The position numbers were made by a program, and so were the translations under genes. Below the pieces are notes generated by a model. It was not told the origin of the DNA, made no database searches, and saw only the letters and a list, made by a program, of their open reading frames with translations. Source: Rusavskia elegans (taxonomy: Eukaryota > Ascomycota > Lecanoromycetes > Teloschistales > Teloschistaceae). Taken from it: a stretch of DNA of 64,000 nucleotides. How positions within the stretch are numbered: position 1 is the first letter of the stretch; each line of letters begins with the position of its first letter. Positions 34,292-47,430 of this stretch are shown one piece after another. Location of the stretch: assembly GCA_011316305.1 (NCBI GenBank), contig SAUG01000028.1, positions 124,001-188,000 on the forward strand. The letters are read 5' to 3'.

Positions 34292-34824
34292 CTACGCCCT
34301 GTCAACAAACCATTTAGCTCACCAAACCCCAGGGAAGGGGAAAATACTTACAACAAAGCCAACGTGATATCTCCCCTCAGGCTCGCTTTCAACTCAATCT
34401 CCACATCCAGATTAATCTCCAACCGTAACTTCAACCCATCCTGCTCCATCATCTTACTTCCCCCTTCCTTGCCCCCGTTCGGCCCCGTCTTCAATTCCTG
34501 ATTTGGATTTCCAGGCCTCTTCGGGATCTCGCCTCTCTGCGCTCGCGAATAGGTCACGGGACCGTCCATGGAGGTTTCGTCGGGACCGATGTGGTTGAGG
34601 GGTTGCATGGCGCCGGCTTCAGCTTCATCTTCCTGCTCTTTGACGGATTGGAGGGCTTGTTTCTGCTTTTGCGACTGCTGGCCTTGCTTTTGTTGGGATT
34701 GCTGGCTCTTTCTGCGGCGGGCCCGGCGGGATTGGGATCGTGAGCGGTAGCCGGGGTCAGAGGTGTCGGTGTCGGATTGGTAAGCCTGTTTGGTCTTCTG
34801 GGGGGTGGTTTCTGAGGAGGACAT
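34292..34824 (-). CDS. Hypothetical protein, member A of a divergent paralogue pair
   Basis: Exon 1 is 34824-34352. A GT-AG intron (34351-34299, donor GTAAGT) overlaps the apparent stop TAA. The last exon is only 7 nt (34298-34292) and supplies the true stop, for 159 residues ending in GDITLALLA. The first 60 residues are Ser/Gln/Arg-rich with a QSQQKQGQQSQKQKQ run. The C-terminus (about 131-159) has an alternating charged/hydrophobic pattern (LKLRLEINLDVEIELKA, then GDITLALL). It matches the C-terminus of the gene at 35653-36518 on the other strand. I recall the same ending in other uncharacterised fungal proteins. The function is unknown. Confidence 0.75.
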
Positions 34825-35652
34825 GGCGGGAGGTGGACGCTGGGAGGGTTTGGTGCGAAAGGGAGGTCGTCGACCACGATAACGGCAATGCTACACGAAA
34901 TCACAGAACGAGAGAGACAGCAAGAACAAATGCAAGGAAGTCTGACTGGGTGAAAAGAAGTGACAAGCTGGCCAAGGAGGCAGACCATCCCAGAGCTACG
35001 CAAAAGCAAGCTTCGGATGGAACGCATCATCGGGCAGGGGTCAAGTCAGGTTCGGTTTGACTTGCCCATTTTCCGACCAGCATGTGAGAGCATCCCAACC
35101 ACCTCGTGCCATCGGGAGAGAAGTGGGCCTCAACGTCTGAAATCTGTGGTTCCGCGAATCCATCCTGTCGCTCCAGAATGTCAAATTTCTACTAACAGTC
35201 ATGACGAGTAAGGACTACAATGATAGCCCACAACGTTGACGATCCACCAAGATGATAAGCTTGACAAAGTCAAGATGATGGCTTCCAGTGGCTTGACCTT
35301 GCGGCCACCAGCATGCGACGGCGCCAAAATTCGACCACTTCCCTGCTCATGCTGCAGCTTTTCCCCTAGCATCCAGGCCCAGCCACTCAGCCTGGAGCCC
35401 CTGCATCCAACTTGAATTACAGAGGGGGGAGGTTTTCGCGAAGGGGGCTGGTGTCGAAACTTGATGAAGCAGCTGGCGTCATAGGTTGGCTCTCCAAGAT
35501 CTCTGGCTCTGACCAAGCCATCGCAACTCTTGCTGACTTCTAGACCGCCAGCTTTGTGATCGCATCAGTCCTCCATTTCCCTCTACCTTTCGCAAACCTC
35601 AGCGCGGCGCTCTCGCCCGGCTCGTTCAACCTCCAAAGGAAACCCCCCCAAG
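34825..35652. promoter_or_regulatory. Shared divergent promoter region of the paralogue pair
   Basis: 828 bases separate the two divergent start codons, with no gene between them. The paralogues could be co-regulated from here. No specific sites were identified. Confidence 0.35.
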
Positions 35653-36518
35653 ATGGCAGAAGAACAATCCCGGATCGACGAAACCCAAGCCTCCGCCGGC
35701 GCCAACGCCTCTGGTTCCGCCGCAGCATCGGGCGGCCTCAACGCCCAAGGCTCCCAAAAAACAACCCAATCCGCCAAGAAGAGCCCCCAGAAACTCGGCC
35801 CCAAGAAAGGAGGACAGCAAGCCCAACAACAGCAAACTCCCCAACAAACCCCCCAAAAAGAACAACAGCAAATCACCGAAAGCAGCAACGGAGAGTCGCA
35901 ACCTCCCCCCAAAAGCCGCACAGGATCGCAAGCGCCTCTACCCCCCTCACCCCCGGGCTCACGCAATCAAAGCCGCCGCCGCCAAAGCCGCGGCCGAGGA
36001 AGAAGCAAAGCGCAAGACAGCGACACGGAAAGTATCGCCCGCAGCGACCTCAGCGAAGCAGGCGGCGGTCGTCGCCAACGGAACCGCAAGCGCGGAGGCG
36101 CCAAACCGACCAAAGAAGCCCCTCCGCAAACCGGAAGCGGTGGACCGCTCGACGATCTCGATGAAGTTGGGGAAACGGTAAGCGGCGCAACGGATATGGT
36201 GCAGCAGACTGCGGGGGGCGTGACGGATAAAGCTGGGGAGGCGGTGGGCGGAGCGACGGATCAGGTGGGGAAGACGTTGGGGGGGTTGACGGGGGGAAAG
36301 AAGGGGCAGGGTGAGGGGGAGGGAGGGGAAGAGGAGGGGAAGGGGGAGCAGTTGAGGTTGAGAATTGAGTTGAATTTGGATGTGGAGATTCAGTTGAAGG
36401 CGAAGATTCATGGGGATTTGACTATTGGGTTGTTGTGAGTGTCTTGCGTTCCTTTTTTTTTTCTTTTTTTTTCCCTTCTGGGTTAGAGTGAATGTGCTAA
36501 TGTTTATTCAGGAACTGA
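35653..36518 (+). CDS. Hypothetical protein, member B of a divergent paralogue pair
   Basis: Exon 1 is 35653-36434. The 77-nt intron 36435-36511 (donor GTGAGT, branch GTGCTAATG) overlaps the in-frame TGA at 36436-36438. The final exon carries 7 coding nt (36512-36518), for 262 residues ending in GDLTIGLLN. The N-terminal 120 residues are Gln/Ser/Pro-rich and surely disordered, followed by an SRRRQSRGRGRSK basic cluster. Residues 165-215 carry repeated V(S)GATD.V motifs (VSGATDMV, VGGATDQV) resembling LEA-like amphipathic repeats. The C-terminal 28 residues (LRLRIELNLDVEIQLKA, then HGDLTIGLL) match member A, as does the phase-2 terminal intron. Confidence 0.78.
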
Positions 36519-36799
36519 ATGCTGTCAAAGATTCCTTTGAGACGGTGTGGGAGAGAGGTGTGGAAAGGTAGGTCCAAGACGATGTTGCCGGCAAAGAATG
36601 AAATGAGGAATCGGGATGCAGCGTAATTTAGTATGATTGTGAATAATCTTGGTTTAATTAATGGTTGTATTGAAGAACCTTATTACAATCTCAATATTCT
36701 TTTGTCATGGCGTCGGCATATATGTCATTATCATTATCGTCACCAACATCATTATCATCATCATCAAACCCTTCCCGCAACCTCCAACCCCTGCACACG

Positions 36800-37360
36800 T
36801 CAAATCGTATGCCTCGCCCCACCTAGCCGATGCTCCTGCTCCATCAGGTTCATAAGCAGGCTCTGCATACTTTGAAGCCACTCCCATGCTAGCCAGACGT
36901 AATCGCGCCAGCCGCGATATGGCCATCCGGCTGGCATGCATGCTTCTAGATCGTCGTCATTGTTGTCGAGCGCAGGGTAACCGGCTTCGAGGTCGGCGTA
37001 TCGAACCACTCTGCGGACAGGTTGGGTGGGAAGGTGGTCACTGTGTCGTGAGGGAAGCATACTCGCGGTGGGTGGCGCGGCAACTGGATGAGGCACTGCT
37101 GGGACTGGCTTCAGGGTGGCGTAGAGATCGTTATGGAATGAGCGAGCGGGGGAGGTAAGGTCGAGGGGTGAGAGAGGAGGGGAGTTTGGGGCGAAGGTTA
37201 TTAATGGTGATGGTGGCTGTGGTTGGTTGGTGATTGAGTGATGTATGTCGCTCAGTTCGAGCTCCTCGAAGATATCTTGGAGGTCTTGAGCTGGTGATTT
37301 TCTGGGGACTGTGAGGAGAGGGCGGTGTGAGCGGGTGGTTTCAGGGCTTGTGAACGACAT
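36800..37360 (-). CDS. Small hypothetical protein
   Basis: A single exon of 186 residues. The N-terminal 95 are Ser/Pro/Thr-rich. The C-terminal part has VRRVVRYADLEAGYP, an acidic DNNDDDLEA patch and an aromatic stretch (GWPYRGWRDYVWLAWEWLQ). No signal peptide or TM segment. The ordered Trp-rich end supports a real gene, but no family is recognised. Confidence 0.5.
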   Translation of the reverse strand: MSFTSPETTRSHRPLLTVPRKSPAQDLQDIFEELELSDIHHSITNQPQPPSPLITFAPNSPPLSPLDLTSPARSFHNDLYATLKPVPAVPHPVAAPPTASMLPSRHSDHLPTQPVRRVVRYADLEAGYPALDNNDDDLEACMPAGWPYRGWRDYVWLAWEWLQSMQSLLMNLMEQEHRLGGARHTI

Positions 37361-38447
37361 CTTGCAGGTGGAGTTTTTGCCGAACTTTCAGTGGACTTTT
37401 GAATGTGAGACTGAGCAAATTGTGAATAGATGTGCTGTCTCCAAGGATTGATTCCAAGGTAAAATATTGTAAAGTGTATTGCAAAGGCTGACAGGAAAAG
37501 CGTTGCAGACTTGGTAGATGGATAGGAAACGATGTATGTGCGCTGAAGGAAGCCATACCAAAGAAAGGTATCAATATAAATAGTAGAGAAATTTGGAAAT
37601 GAGTCTTCGAGAGAACGGGGACTTGTTCACACGAAAGTGAATGTTGTTCGAGGACCGAGAGGATAGAGACAGGCCTTTTATGAGTCCACATGGTTACAGC
37701 AAACAAATCCAGTGGCAAAGAAATACAGCGAAGTATTATTTGCTTGATCGCATGTGTGCTATGAGGATAGGAGACATGTTTGTTCGAATGGAAGACGAGA
37801 GGCTTTCCGTGGACATATGCGTGTTGATAGAGAAGTTACCTGGCTGGGAGTACCCTCCAAAAGCAGAAGGCTGCAGAAACATCGAAGAAGTTGATTACTA
37901 AAGATGAGTGTACCAGTTTTTGAATAGTGAGATAGGGGCACCGATAGGAAGGGATAGGGGCACTGATAGAAGGACCCTAAGGTATTTATTTACTGCAAGT
38001 AATGTCTGGGCGCAGTGAGGTCTTGGCATGGAAATCGAGGCTGAGTGCAAGTCATCTCCGTGTTTGTAAACATCGTCTTCAAACCCTACTCTACAGTGAT
38101 GTTGAAGTTCTCCAAACGAAAGCCAGATTCGGACCGAAGTAGCGGCGGAGAACCCCAACAGCTGATCTTGGTGAATGTTCCCCTTCACGGCCAATCACAC
38201 CTTCACCTTCACCCCACGCTTTCCGTCCGCAGGAGACATCCCCGCTGCAGCTGCAGCAAAGGTCCGATCCGATCGAATTGTGCATGTGCCCTGCGACAAT
38301 CGAGACTCCGAGTTTGAACTTGAGTCTTTTTCTGGTTCTCCACTCCATGGACAGAGTGCAGTAGCAGAGAAGCCCCAACAGCACTGCCACCATCCTCGAG
38401 AGTCGGAGCGCAAGCTTCGTCCTCTCTCCATCACCCGGAAGAGGAAA
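37361..38447. other. Divergent intergenic region
   Basis: 5' flank of both the small unknown (-) and the phosphate transporter (+). No supported gene. No PHO box (CACGTG) was noticed close to the transporter start. Confidence 0.35.
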
Positions 38448-41203
38448 ATGAAGTTCTCCCACAGCATCCAGTTTAACGCCGTCCCGGACTGGAGCAGCCA
38501 CTACATTGCCTACAGTAACCTCAAGAAACTGTGAGTCTCCTTCACCCGTACAAAGTCATCCTTCCTTCCAAGCTGACAACCTTCCGCTGCGTAGAATCTA
38601 CTCTCTCGAAAAAGCAATTCACCAGGCCCAAGGCATTGGTCCGCCCGACGCCGAGGCCTCGCCCCTGCTGGGAAACGATGAAGACCCTGACCTCGTCTTC
38701 CGGCGTTCCTTGGATTCCGAGTTGGAGAAAGTATGTTCCTTCTATCAGTTGAAGGAGCTGGAGATCTACGGCGAAGTCAGTGAGCTGAAAAAAGATGAAG
38801 AGAACTTCAAGGCAGGCAACGATGGCATGGACATGGACCAAATGGAGGCTGGTGGTCGCGGCATGGCCAGAGGGGGGAAGACAAGGCATATGAGCATGTT
38901 CAAGAACTTTGGCTTTCCCCGAGACAAGAAGACCAGCAACTTGAGTCCTTCCATGGAGGAAGTCGAAGAAGAGCCCGATAGCGACGAGGATGGAGATGAT
39001 GGGGCTCTGCTCAAGCGCTCCGGAACCCGAGATGGCCGAAGCAAGACTTGGGATGCCACCGCCGGCCAGAGCATCGACGATCTCAGGACTTCACGCGAGT
39101 TGCCTCCACCCAAGCGTCGCCAGAGCCAAGCATTCGAAGACTACAGCGAGCAAGCCTTTGCCGGCCTCTTTGCCTCGGGTGTCAATTTGAAGAAGCGAAT
39201 CATTAGCCTCTACGTCTCCCTTTGCGAACTCAAATCCTTCATTCAGTTGAACAAGACTGGCTTCACCAAAGCTCTCAAGAAATTCGACAAAACCCTCGAC
39301 CGTAACCTCAAATCCAAGTACCTGAAAGAATCAGTCAACCCCGCATATCCTTTCCGCTCCACAACCATGCAACATGTCGATGAGAATATACAGAACATCG
39401 AGAAGATGTACGCCGACATCATCACTCAGGGTGATTTGGAGCTGGCGAAACGCGAGCTTCGATTACACCTTCGAGAGCATGTCGTGTGGGAACGGAACAC
39501 CGTCTGGCGAGAGATGATCGGTATCGAGCGAAAAGCGCAGGCTGCAAACATGGGCTTGAGGCGGACGCTGCTCGGCGGTGATCACGACCCAGCCAATGCT
39601 CGTTTGCAAGGCGACGAGCCGGACGAGCTGGGTACCAAGGAAGTAGTAACACCCGTCGGAAGGGTTCGTTGCCCACACTGGCTACTAAATTCGGCATTCT
39701 TCATTCTCTTGGCTATCGTCGCCGTCTTTGTCGTTCTCTTAGTTGTGCCGATCATGAAAAAGCCGGAGCAGCAGAATTGCCTCGCACTACTTGTGTTTGT
39801 GAGCTTGCTATGGGCAACAGAGGTACCACTTCCATCTTTACCCACAATCCAATCAAAGCTGATGAGGGATGGAAAATATAGGTCATACCGCTCTTCGTCA
39901 CGTCTATTCTCGTTCCCTTCCTTGTGGTGGTCTTGAAGATTGTCCGCTCAGACATCGAGCCTCATCAACGGCTGGATCCGCCTGCGGCCACCAAATATGT
40001 CTTCGCTTCGATGTGGACGCCAGTAATCATGCTGCTTCTCGGAGGCTTCACCATCGCCGCGGCCCTTTCCAAGTACAACATCGCAAAGCTCATGGCAACA
40101 TTTGTCCTGAGCAAAGCTGGTACAAAACCGCGAACTGTCCTCCTTACCAACATGTTCGTTGCCATGGTGGCAAGCATGTGGATCAGCAACGTTGCAGCGC
40201 CTGTACTATGTTTCTCAATCATTCAACCACTCCTACGTAATCAACCATACGACTCCAACTTCTCCAAGGCGCTGATCCTGGGAATCGCACTTGCATCCAA
40301 CATTGGCGGAGCAGCGTCACCGATTGCATCTCCCCAAAATATCATCGCTCTTCAGAATATGTCCCCCCAACCAAGCTGGGGTGCTTGGTTTGTCGTCGCG
40401 CTTCCTGTTTGCACCATATCCATAATACTAATCTGGCTTCTCCTACTCGTAACTTTCCAGCCGGGAAAACGCACCACGATAGCCCCTATTCGACCGATAA
40501 AGGACAAATTCACCGGTGTACAGTGGTTCATCAGCGGCGTCACACTGGTCACGATCGTCCTTTGGTGTGTGAGCCACCAGTTGGAGGAAGTCTTTGGCGA
40601 CATGGGCGTCATTGCTATCCTGCCAATGGTCGCTTTCTTTGGCTCAGGCATCCTGACCAAGGAAGACTTCAACAACTTCCTCTGGACGATCGTCATCTTA
40701 GCCGCAGGTGGTCTAGCACTGGGCAAAGCTGTTTCCTCATCTGGACTATTACATACCATCGCCGGCGGCATCACCGAGAAAGTTGAGGGGCTCGGCCTCT
40801 ACAGTGTGCTTGTGGTCTTATGCAGCCTTATCCTGGTGGTTGCCACATTCATAAGTCACACTGTATCCGCGCTTATTATTCTTCCTTTGGTGCGCCAGGT
40901 TGGGGCGGGCATGAAGGACCCACATCCAAATCTGCTGGTCATGGCGAGTGTACTAATCTGTTCTGCTGCGGCGGGTCTACCGACGAGTGGATTCCCTAAT
41001 ATGAGTATGTGTATCCTGCCTCATGAAGTCCAAAACTTTGCTGACCCAGTTGCTTAGCTGCCATCATGATGGAAGATGGCGACACAGGAAAGCGCTACCT
41101 GCGCGTTTCTCACTTCCTGACACGAGGTATCCCGAGCAGTATCATCACCTTTGTCGTTATCGTAACGGTTGGCTATGGTCTCCTCCTGGCGGCGAAATTC
41201 TAG
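38448..41203 (+). CDS. SPX-domain low-affinity phosphate transporter (Pho87/Pho90/Pho91 type)
   Basis: Exons 38448-38530, 38595-39822, 39882-41004 and 41058-41203 give 859 residues, the usual size. The N-terminus is an SPX domain (MKFSHSIQFNAVPDWSSHY, YSNLKKLIYSLEK, then FYQLKELEIYGEV, LYVSLCELKSFIQLNKTGFTKALKKFDK) that in this family binds inositol pyrophosphates. An acidic linker separates its halves. The C-terminal half is a divalent-anion:Na+ symporter/CitMHS-like domain with about 12 TM segments (CPHWLLNSAFFILLAIVAVFV, NIGGAASPIASPQN, SGLLHTIAGGI, ISHTVSALIILPL, AAGLPTSGFPNM). It probably moves phosphate across the plasma or vacuolar membrane. Which yeast paralogue it matches cannot be decided here. 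Confidence 0.93.
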
Positions 41204-42128
41204 GCATTTGCCACTGCGAAAATTGGGTTCATGGAGTATCTGTATCATGCTGCTTCCTAATGAATACTTATATGCATTGCGTGGTGTTGCTGGAACCAGA
41301 TCACGGGAGATCTATGAGTTCATTTGCCGGCGTTTTGGATGACAAGTGCAGAAACAACCTGGACGGGGCGACGGGATCCACTCGAGATATATGGTTGGTT
41401 CAATGCATCGGCGTCTGCTTCTCAGGGAGTGCAGCATAATGACGATACTCTGCAGACGAACAGTCGTTTGCATAAAGACTGAATCGGCGGTTCGTCGGCC
41501 AGACTTCATACCTATGTTTCACAGCATATGCCATGCAACTTGCAAGAGTCTACATCCTCTTATTTTCGAACAGAACAGCGCCAATCACTCAAAAGCACCA
41601 ACATCAACAGCCAATCTGCTCATGCATGGCGCGTGGCCAGTTGAGGTACGTTCCGCATTTTCCCAGAGGTCTCAACAAGCTATGCACATATATGGCTTCT
41701 CATGGCAGATCTTGAGCCTCACAATATGCTCTTTCGAAGCTATCGTTTCTTGCCAATTTTCGGCTTCTAGATATAGTGTTTTTCATTCAAGTTGGTTGCA
41801 TACTTGAGCTAGAAACGCTTTTTACTCGTTAACGTCGTATCTTTCTGTCGCACCCAGCGCTGTCGCTGCCGGCAAGTCTTCGGTGGTCAGCAGCGATGGG
41901 ATGAACCCAACGATACACATGGAATGAAAGCGACTTGAAAGCATGCCAGGCTCAACGTTTGTTTCTGCAACACTTCCTGGTTCCGTAATCGAAGAGATCG
42001 ACATTGTACAGCTCTTGCAGCCGTGGAGATATTACCGCTGCCCACTTTTGGGAAAGACAGGAAAGATGAGCTTTGACGATGGCCATCCGAACAAGCCGAT
42101 CCGCAAGCTGCCCCACAAATCCATGCAC
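41204..42128. other. Intergenic, no supported gene
   Basis: Convergent 3' flanks; only short frames without motifs. Confidence 0.4.
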
Positions 42129-42626
42129 TCAGGCAGTCGCTACCTCAGCGGCATCATCCCCAACTTCCGTTGTTTCGGTGGCATTGTCCACGCCATGTAA
42201 CCCAGATCCCGTGATTTTAACTATCAGCCCATTTCCCGGACCGGCATGAACGACGCCACCCCTATTATACTGGGTTGGAGATGTCGTGACCCTACACGAC
42301 CTACTTAATGCGGTGGCCAAGGCCCAGAACTGCATCCAAGAACCCCTGATAGGTATATCCCCGGCGATATCAACACTAATGCGACAATCTCCCCAACCAG
42401 TTGACCAAGGAAGCCTGAAGATATCCCCCTCGCCGCCGTGATGGAAATCTCCGAGCTCAGCGTCGTTGCGAAAGCCAAGCAGAATAGCTCGATCGCAATT
42501 CCACGGTGTGATGCGTCCTGTGAAGGAGCCGGCGCAAGTGAGGGTGGCGCTAGATGCTTGAGTGAGAAGATAGACCCAGAGGATGGAGAAGTGAAGAAAT
42601 GGAAGATGAAGGGAAGACAGTTGCAT
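42129..42626 (-). CDS. Small secreted protein, family copy 1
   Basis: A single exon of 165 residues. A signal peptide (MQLSSLHLPFLHFSILWVYLL) is followed by a mature chain with four Cys (TLTC, WNC, GDC, RSC). It aligns to the protein at 46189-46698: C-x-x-A-(I/L)-L-x-G-F-x-N-D, GDFH, (F/Y)RLP, DC, GSW, AL, C, GG-V, and both end in EVATA. The two genes also share nucleotides around the stop. Four spaced Cys, small size and secretion fit an apoplastic or effector-like protein; that role is inference. I do not recognise a named family. Confidence 0.7.
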   Translation of the reverse strand: MQLSSLHLPFLHFSILWVYLLTQASSATLTCAGSFTGRITPWNCDRAILLGFRNDAELGDFHHGGEGDIFRLPWSTGWGDCRISVDIAGDIPIRGSWMQFWALATALSRSCRVTTSPTQYNRGGVVHAGPGNGLIVKITGSGLHGVDNATETTEVGDDAAEVATA

Positions 42627-44405
<1,779 letters not shown>

Positions 44406-44927
44406 ACATCGCCCTCCCCTCAAAATCCACAAATCATCTCTCGATTTCAGATTCACTTGAGAAGGTAGGGGTACCACCTCTGATGGCTCAGAGCGATATA
44501 TTAAGGGACTTTGCTTCCCTCGTCTCGACAGGTGCGTTGATTCCTAGGAGGAGAGGAAAAGGGCGTATGGTGCTTTGCCGGGTAAGATATATACATAAAA
44601 ACCCAACGATGGTAGAGAGAAGGGGTAAGGAGGAAAACGGTCACGGAGCCTGAAGATTTTTGTGCCGGGGCTTGATTGTCTGTTGTAAGCAGTATATACA
44701 ACCAACATTCTTAGATCCTGGAATGTATCACGGACGACTGGCCAGCTTTCCAAGACAGGGGCATGTTCATTCTTCACGGCTTCTTCAGATAGGAAATGGA
44801 ATGGGATTTCCCCAATCGCTTTTCGCTGAGTTTCGCAATCGTAATGGATGCAGAAATGGTATGACGCTGCGTGTTCCTTCATCTATCTATCTGTTCATGT
44901 CAACGAGGTTTTTCGTGACTCGTTTGC
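44406..44927. other. Intergenic stretch after the poly-C run
   Basis: No supported gene. Confidence 0.4.
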
Positions 44928-45481
44928 TTAAGCATCTCGCCGTATTGGTTGTTGTATTTTAATTATGCAACCGCCACTCTTACTGGTATTGTCTGTCCCC
45001 CCGCCCCCTATCGATGTCATGGTATTCCTTGTTGTAAGAGTTAGCTTTTTGCCTTCTACCTGCGTGAATATCACCCCTGTGAGTCCGGCGGGACCTTCGC
45101 GTTCTGCGCTATAAGCATAGCTATTGCTTAAGGTATTTACTGGCATTCAAACTTCGCTGGCAAGAGCCTAGCACGGGTTTCTTGCTGTTCTGAATTATAC
45201 TGATGTAGCATTCTCCATTGTAAGCTGCAGTAGGGAGCCGGAAGATGTTGGATCGGTCGCTGTTGTGGAAGCTGCCGATGCTGGCAGTCCGGTTATGAGT
45301 GCTTTGGCGCAGTTTTTAACGGTTGCTGTGGTGCGGTGGGAGCGAGGACGGAGAGGTTCTGAGCACTGGAGTTGAGCGATAGATGCCAGGGACTTGATGG
45401 GTATGCCTGCACAGTGAGGAGTATGGCTAGTAGGATCGAGCGTTGGAGTGAGGATCTTGGTAGCTTGATCGTTGTTGTCAT
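44928..45481 (-). pseudogene. Small secreted protein, family copy 3 (frameshifted)
   Basis: A signal-peptide-like start (MTTTIKLPRSSLQRSILLAI) opens at 45481. The mature part continues in a second frame (IAQLQC, NCAKALITGLP), then a third (SIGSFHNSDRSNIFRLP, NGECYISII, PVLGS), and the tail block (AGLTGVIFTQVEGKKLTLTT) in yet another. Each block matches the intact copy at 46189-46698 in order (QYLC; NCAKALLTGFP; GDFH; LYRLP; DDC; LGSW; GGAVLAG). I see no intron set that would repair all the frame changes, so I read a pseudogene. Confidence 0.6.
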
Positions 45482-46188
45482 TGAATTGGTGAAGACTAGC
45501 GATTGGAGATTTCTGGGACTTGAGTAGGGAGACGGGACTTGGGGGAAGGTATTCGCCCTTTTGTATTCATCCATGAGCATTTCCCACCGTGTACTTGTAT
45601 GCAGGCCGTTCGTGCGCTGAGAAACTGGTCGACCCGGATACGAGTGGTATATCAGTTGCTTGCCGGGTGAGTATCTTCATTCATGTTGTACAGCAGAGTC
45701 GGATACCGCAGTCTCAGCCGCCTTTGTCGGTGGTGTAACATTGGTGAGTTCTTTGGACTGGAGGGTAGATCCTGCTTTATGATCCTGTCTCCAACATTCG
45801 TTCGATGATCAAAGAAGGACATGCGATGCATGGGTATTTATTCCTGCCGATGCTCGACGAAAGTAGAGTAACCCATTAAGCACAGTGGTCCTAGTATGCC
45901 GTCGGTCATTTCGTTCACTCCCTTGCTCTTGCCCACTATCACAAAGGATGGGCAGTCCATCAACGGCTCGACATCCCATCTTGCGGAGACCGATCAGCTG
46001 CCCACCCAACTCAATTCATGCGGACTGCTGATGGAAGTTCACTGCCAGAAGTTAGATACATTCGAGTTTCAATCTTCGTCCAAGTAGGGGATAGGTATCC
46101 TTGCCTTTATTCCAAGCTCCGCTGTTGCGAATTCTCCAGGCTATCGTACGTCCTGCCAGTGCAGCGCTGTCATATCGCTACCGCACGC
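45482..46188. other. Intergenic between secreted-protein copies
   Basis: No supported gene. Confidence 0.4.
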
Positions 46189-46698
46189 TCATGCAGTCGC
46201 CACCTCACTGGAATTGCCCACCCCAGCAACTCTCGACACAGTAATCGACAACCTATTAGTGCGTCCCGCCAGGACCGCGCCTCCCGTGAACGCGTTCGCA
46301 GCACCCTGCCGATCGAGCATGTAATACGTACAAGCCGCATACAGCGTGTTCGCCAACGCAATGACCTGCACCCACGAACCCAAGGCAGACCCTCGCCCGT
46401 CTATAACGTCAACAGTGACCATACAGTCATCCACCATAGAGACTCGTGGCAGCCGATATAAGTTGTTTGGCATGCCGCGATGGAAATCCCCGTTGCCGAT
46501 GTCGTTGGGGAAGCCGGTCAGAAGGGCTTTGGCGCAGTTGGGGAGTTCGGCGCATGCGGTTGTTGCAAGGGGTAGTCTTGGGTAGCATAGGTATTGGGCG
46601 GTGATATTGAGGTCGTTGGTCAATTGTCCGTAGGTCTTGCTGCTCATGATGATGAGGGAGAGCAAGAATGGGAGTATAAGCGTCGGTAGTATGATCAT
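46189..46698 (-). CDS. Small secreted protein, family copy 2
   Basis: A single exon; I prefer the ATG at 46698 (169 residues) because MIILPTLILPFLLSLIIMSS is a good signal peptide. An upstream in-frame ATG at 46761 would put 21 charged residues in front of it. The mature chain has five Cys (QYLC, TAC, PNC, DDC, AAC), four of them shared with copy 1. Shared blocks: GFPND, GDFHRG, LYRLP, DVIDGRG then LGSW, GGAVLAG, terminal EVATA. Family and function are unknown; a secreted, possibly host-facing protein is inferred. Confidence 0.7.
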   Translation of the reverse strand: MIILPTLILPFLLSLIIMSSKTYGQLTNDLNITAQYLCYPRLPLATTACAELPNCAKALLTGFPNDIGNGDFHRGMPNNLYRLPRVSMVDDCMVTVDVIDGRGSALGSWVQVIALANTLYAACTYYMLDRQGAANAFTGGAVLAGRTNRLSITVSRVAGVGNSSEVATA

Positions 46699-47430
46699 TA
46701 CGGCGAATCCCTGGAGGCACAAAGACTTTTCTGTCGCGCGGTCTTTGACGCTGAAGCTCACCGGCGAAAAAGGTAGAAGGTAATTGGTCTGGGCAAGCGG
46801 CCAATATGGCTGTCAGTCAAGGTATCTGGTGTTCACCTTGCCGAACGATGAGGTACGCTCGATGGGATTTTTTCGAACTAATTGTCTTGAAACACTATGC
46901 AAAATTTCTTTTGAGAGTTGTGTAAAAGTACGTTATATAATGGTAGGTACCGGTTTGGCGGATGTACGTTCTTGCATCGTGGTAGGCTGCGCTTGCTGGT
47001 ATCGTCTCCTGTGCGCGAATAGGGCACGGCGCACCTGATTGTAGATGCATGTATCATAGCCAGACGGCCAAGCTCAAGCCTTAGCCGGTTCAATCATCGT
47101 ATGTGTTTCACCCTCTCAGCAGAGAAGGAGAGTTCTGTCCCTTACTCTTCCCCCATTAGAGGGTTTTTGCAGTGTTCTGCTTAATAGTACTTGTACCTAT
47201 ATAGGTATGGCTGGCGCCGCGCCTTGGCACCTCGCGACAGACTGCCCCTGGACTAAATAATCGGACAGATTTTAATACCTAAGCCGATAATTTTACTAGC
47301 AAGCTAAAAATACTCTTAACAATATCCTACCTAACAAGGCTAGGCTCAAAAAGAGCTCTTCGCCGTTTCAGCGCCGTCCTGTTACCTTAGGCTATAAATG
47401 GTAAGCCGCGACACGGGCGCCAGCAGGGGC
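46699..47430. other. Intergenic with AT-rich relic
   Basis: 47240-47400 is TA-rich (short ATACC/TAATT words) next to a GC-rich block, like a RIP-mutated mobile-element remnant. No gene is seen. Confidence 0.4.

Noticed and set aside
35556..36411. Long frames on both strands over the paralogue B gene
   Set aside because: Shadows of a low-complexity Gln/Ser/Pro coding region; only the 35653 frame has the shared C-terminal motif and conserved terminal intron.
36733..36775. ATT/ATC trinucleotide-like run
   Set aside because: An ordinary imperfect microsatellite in a 3' flank.
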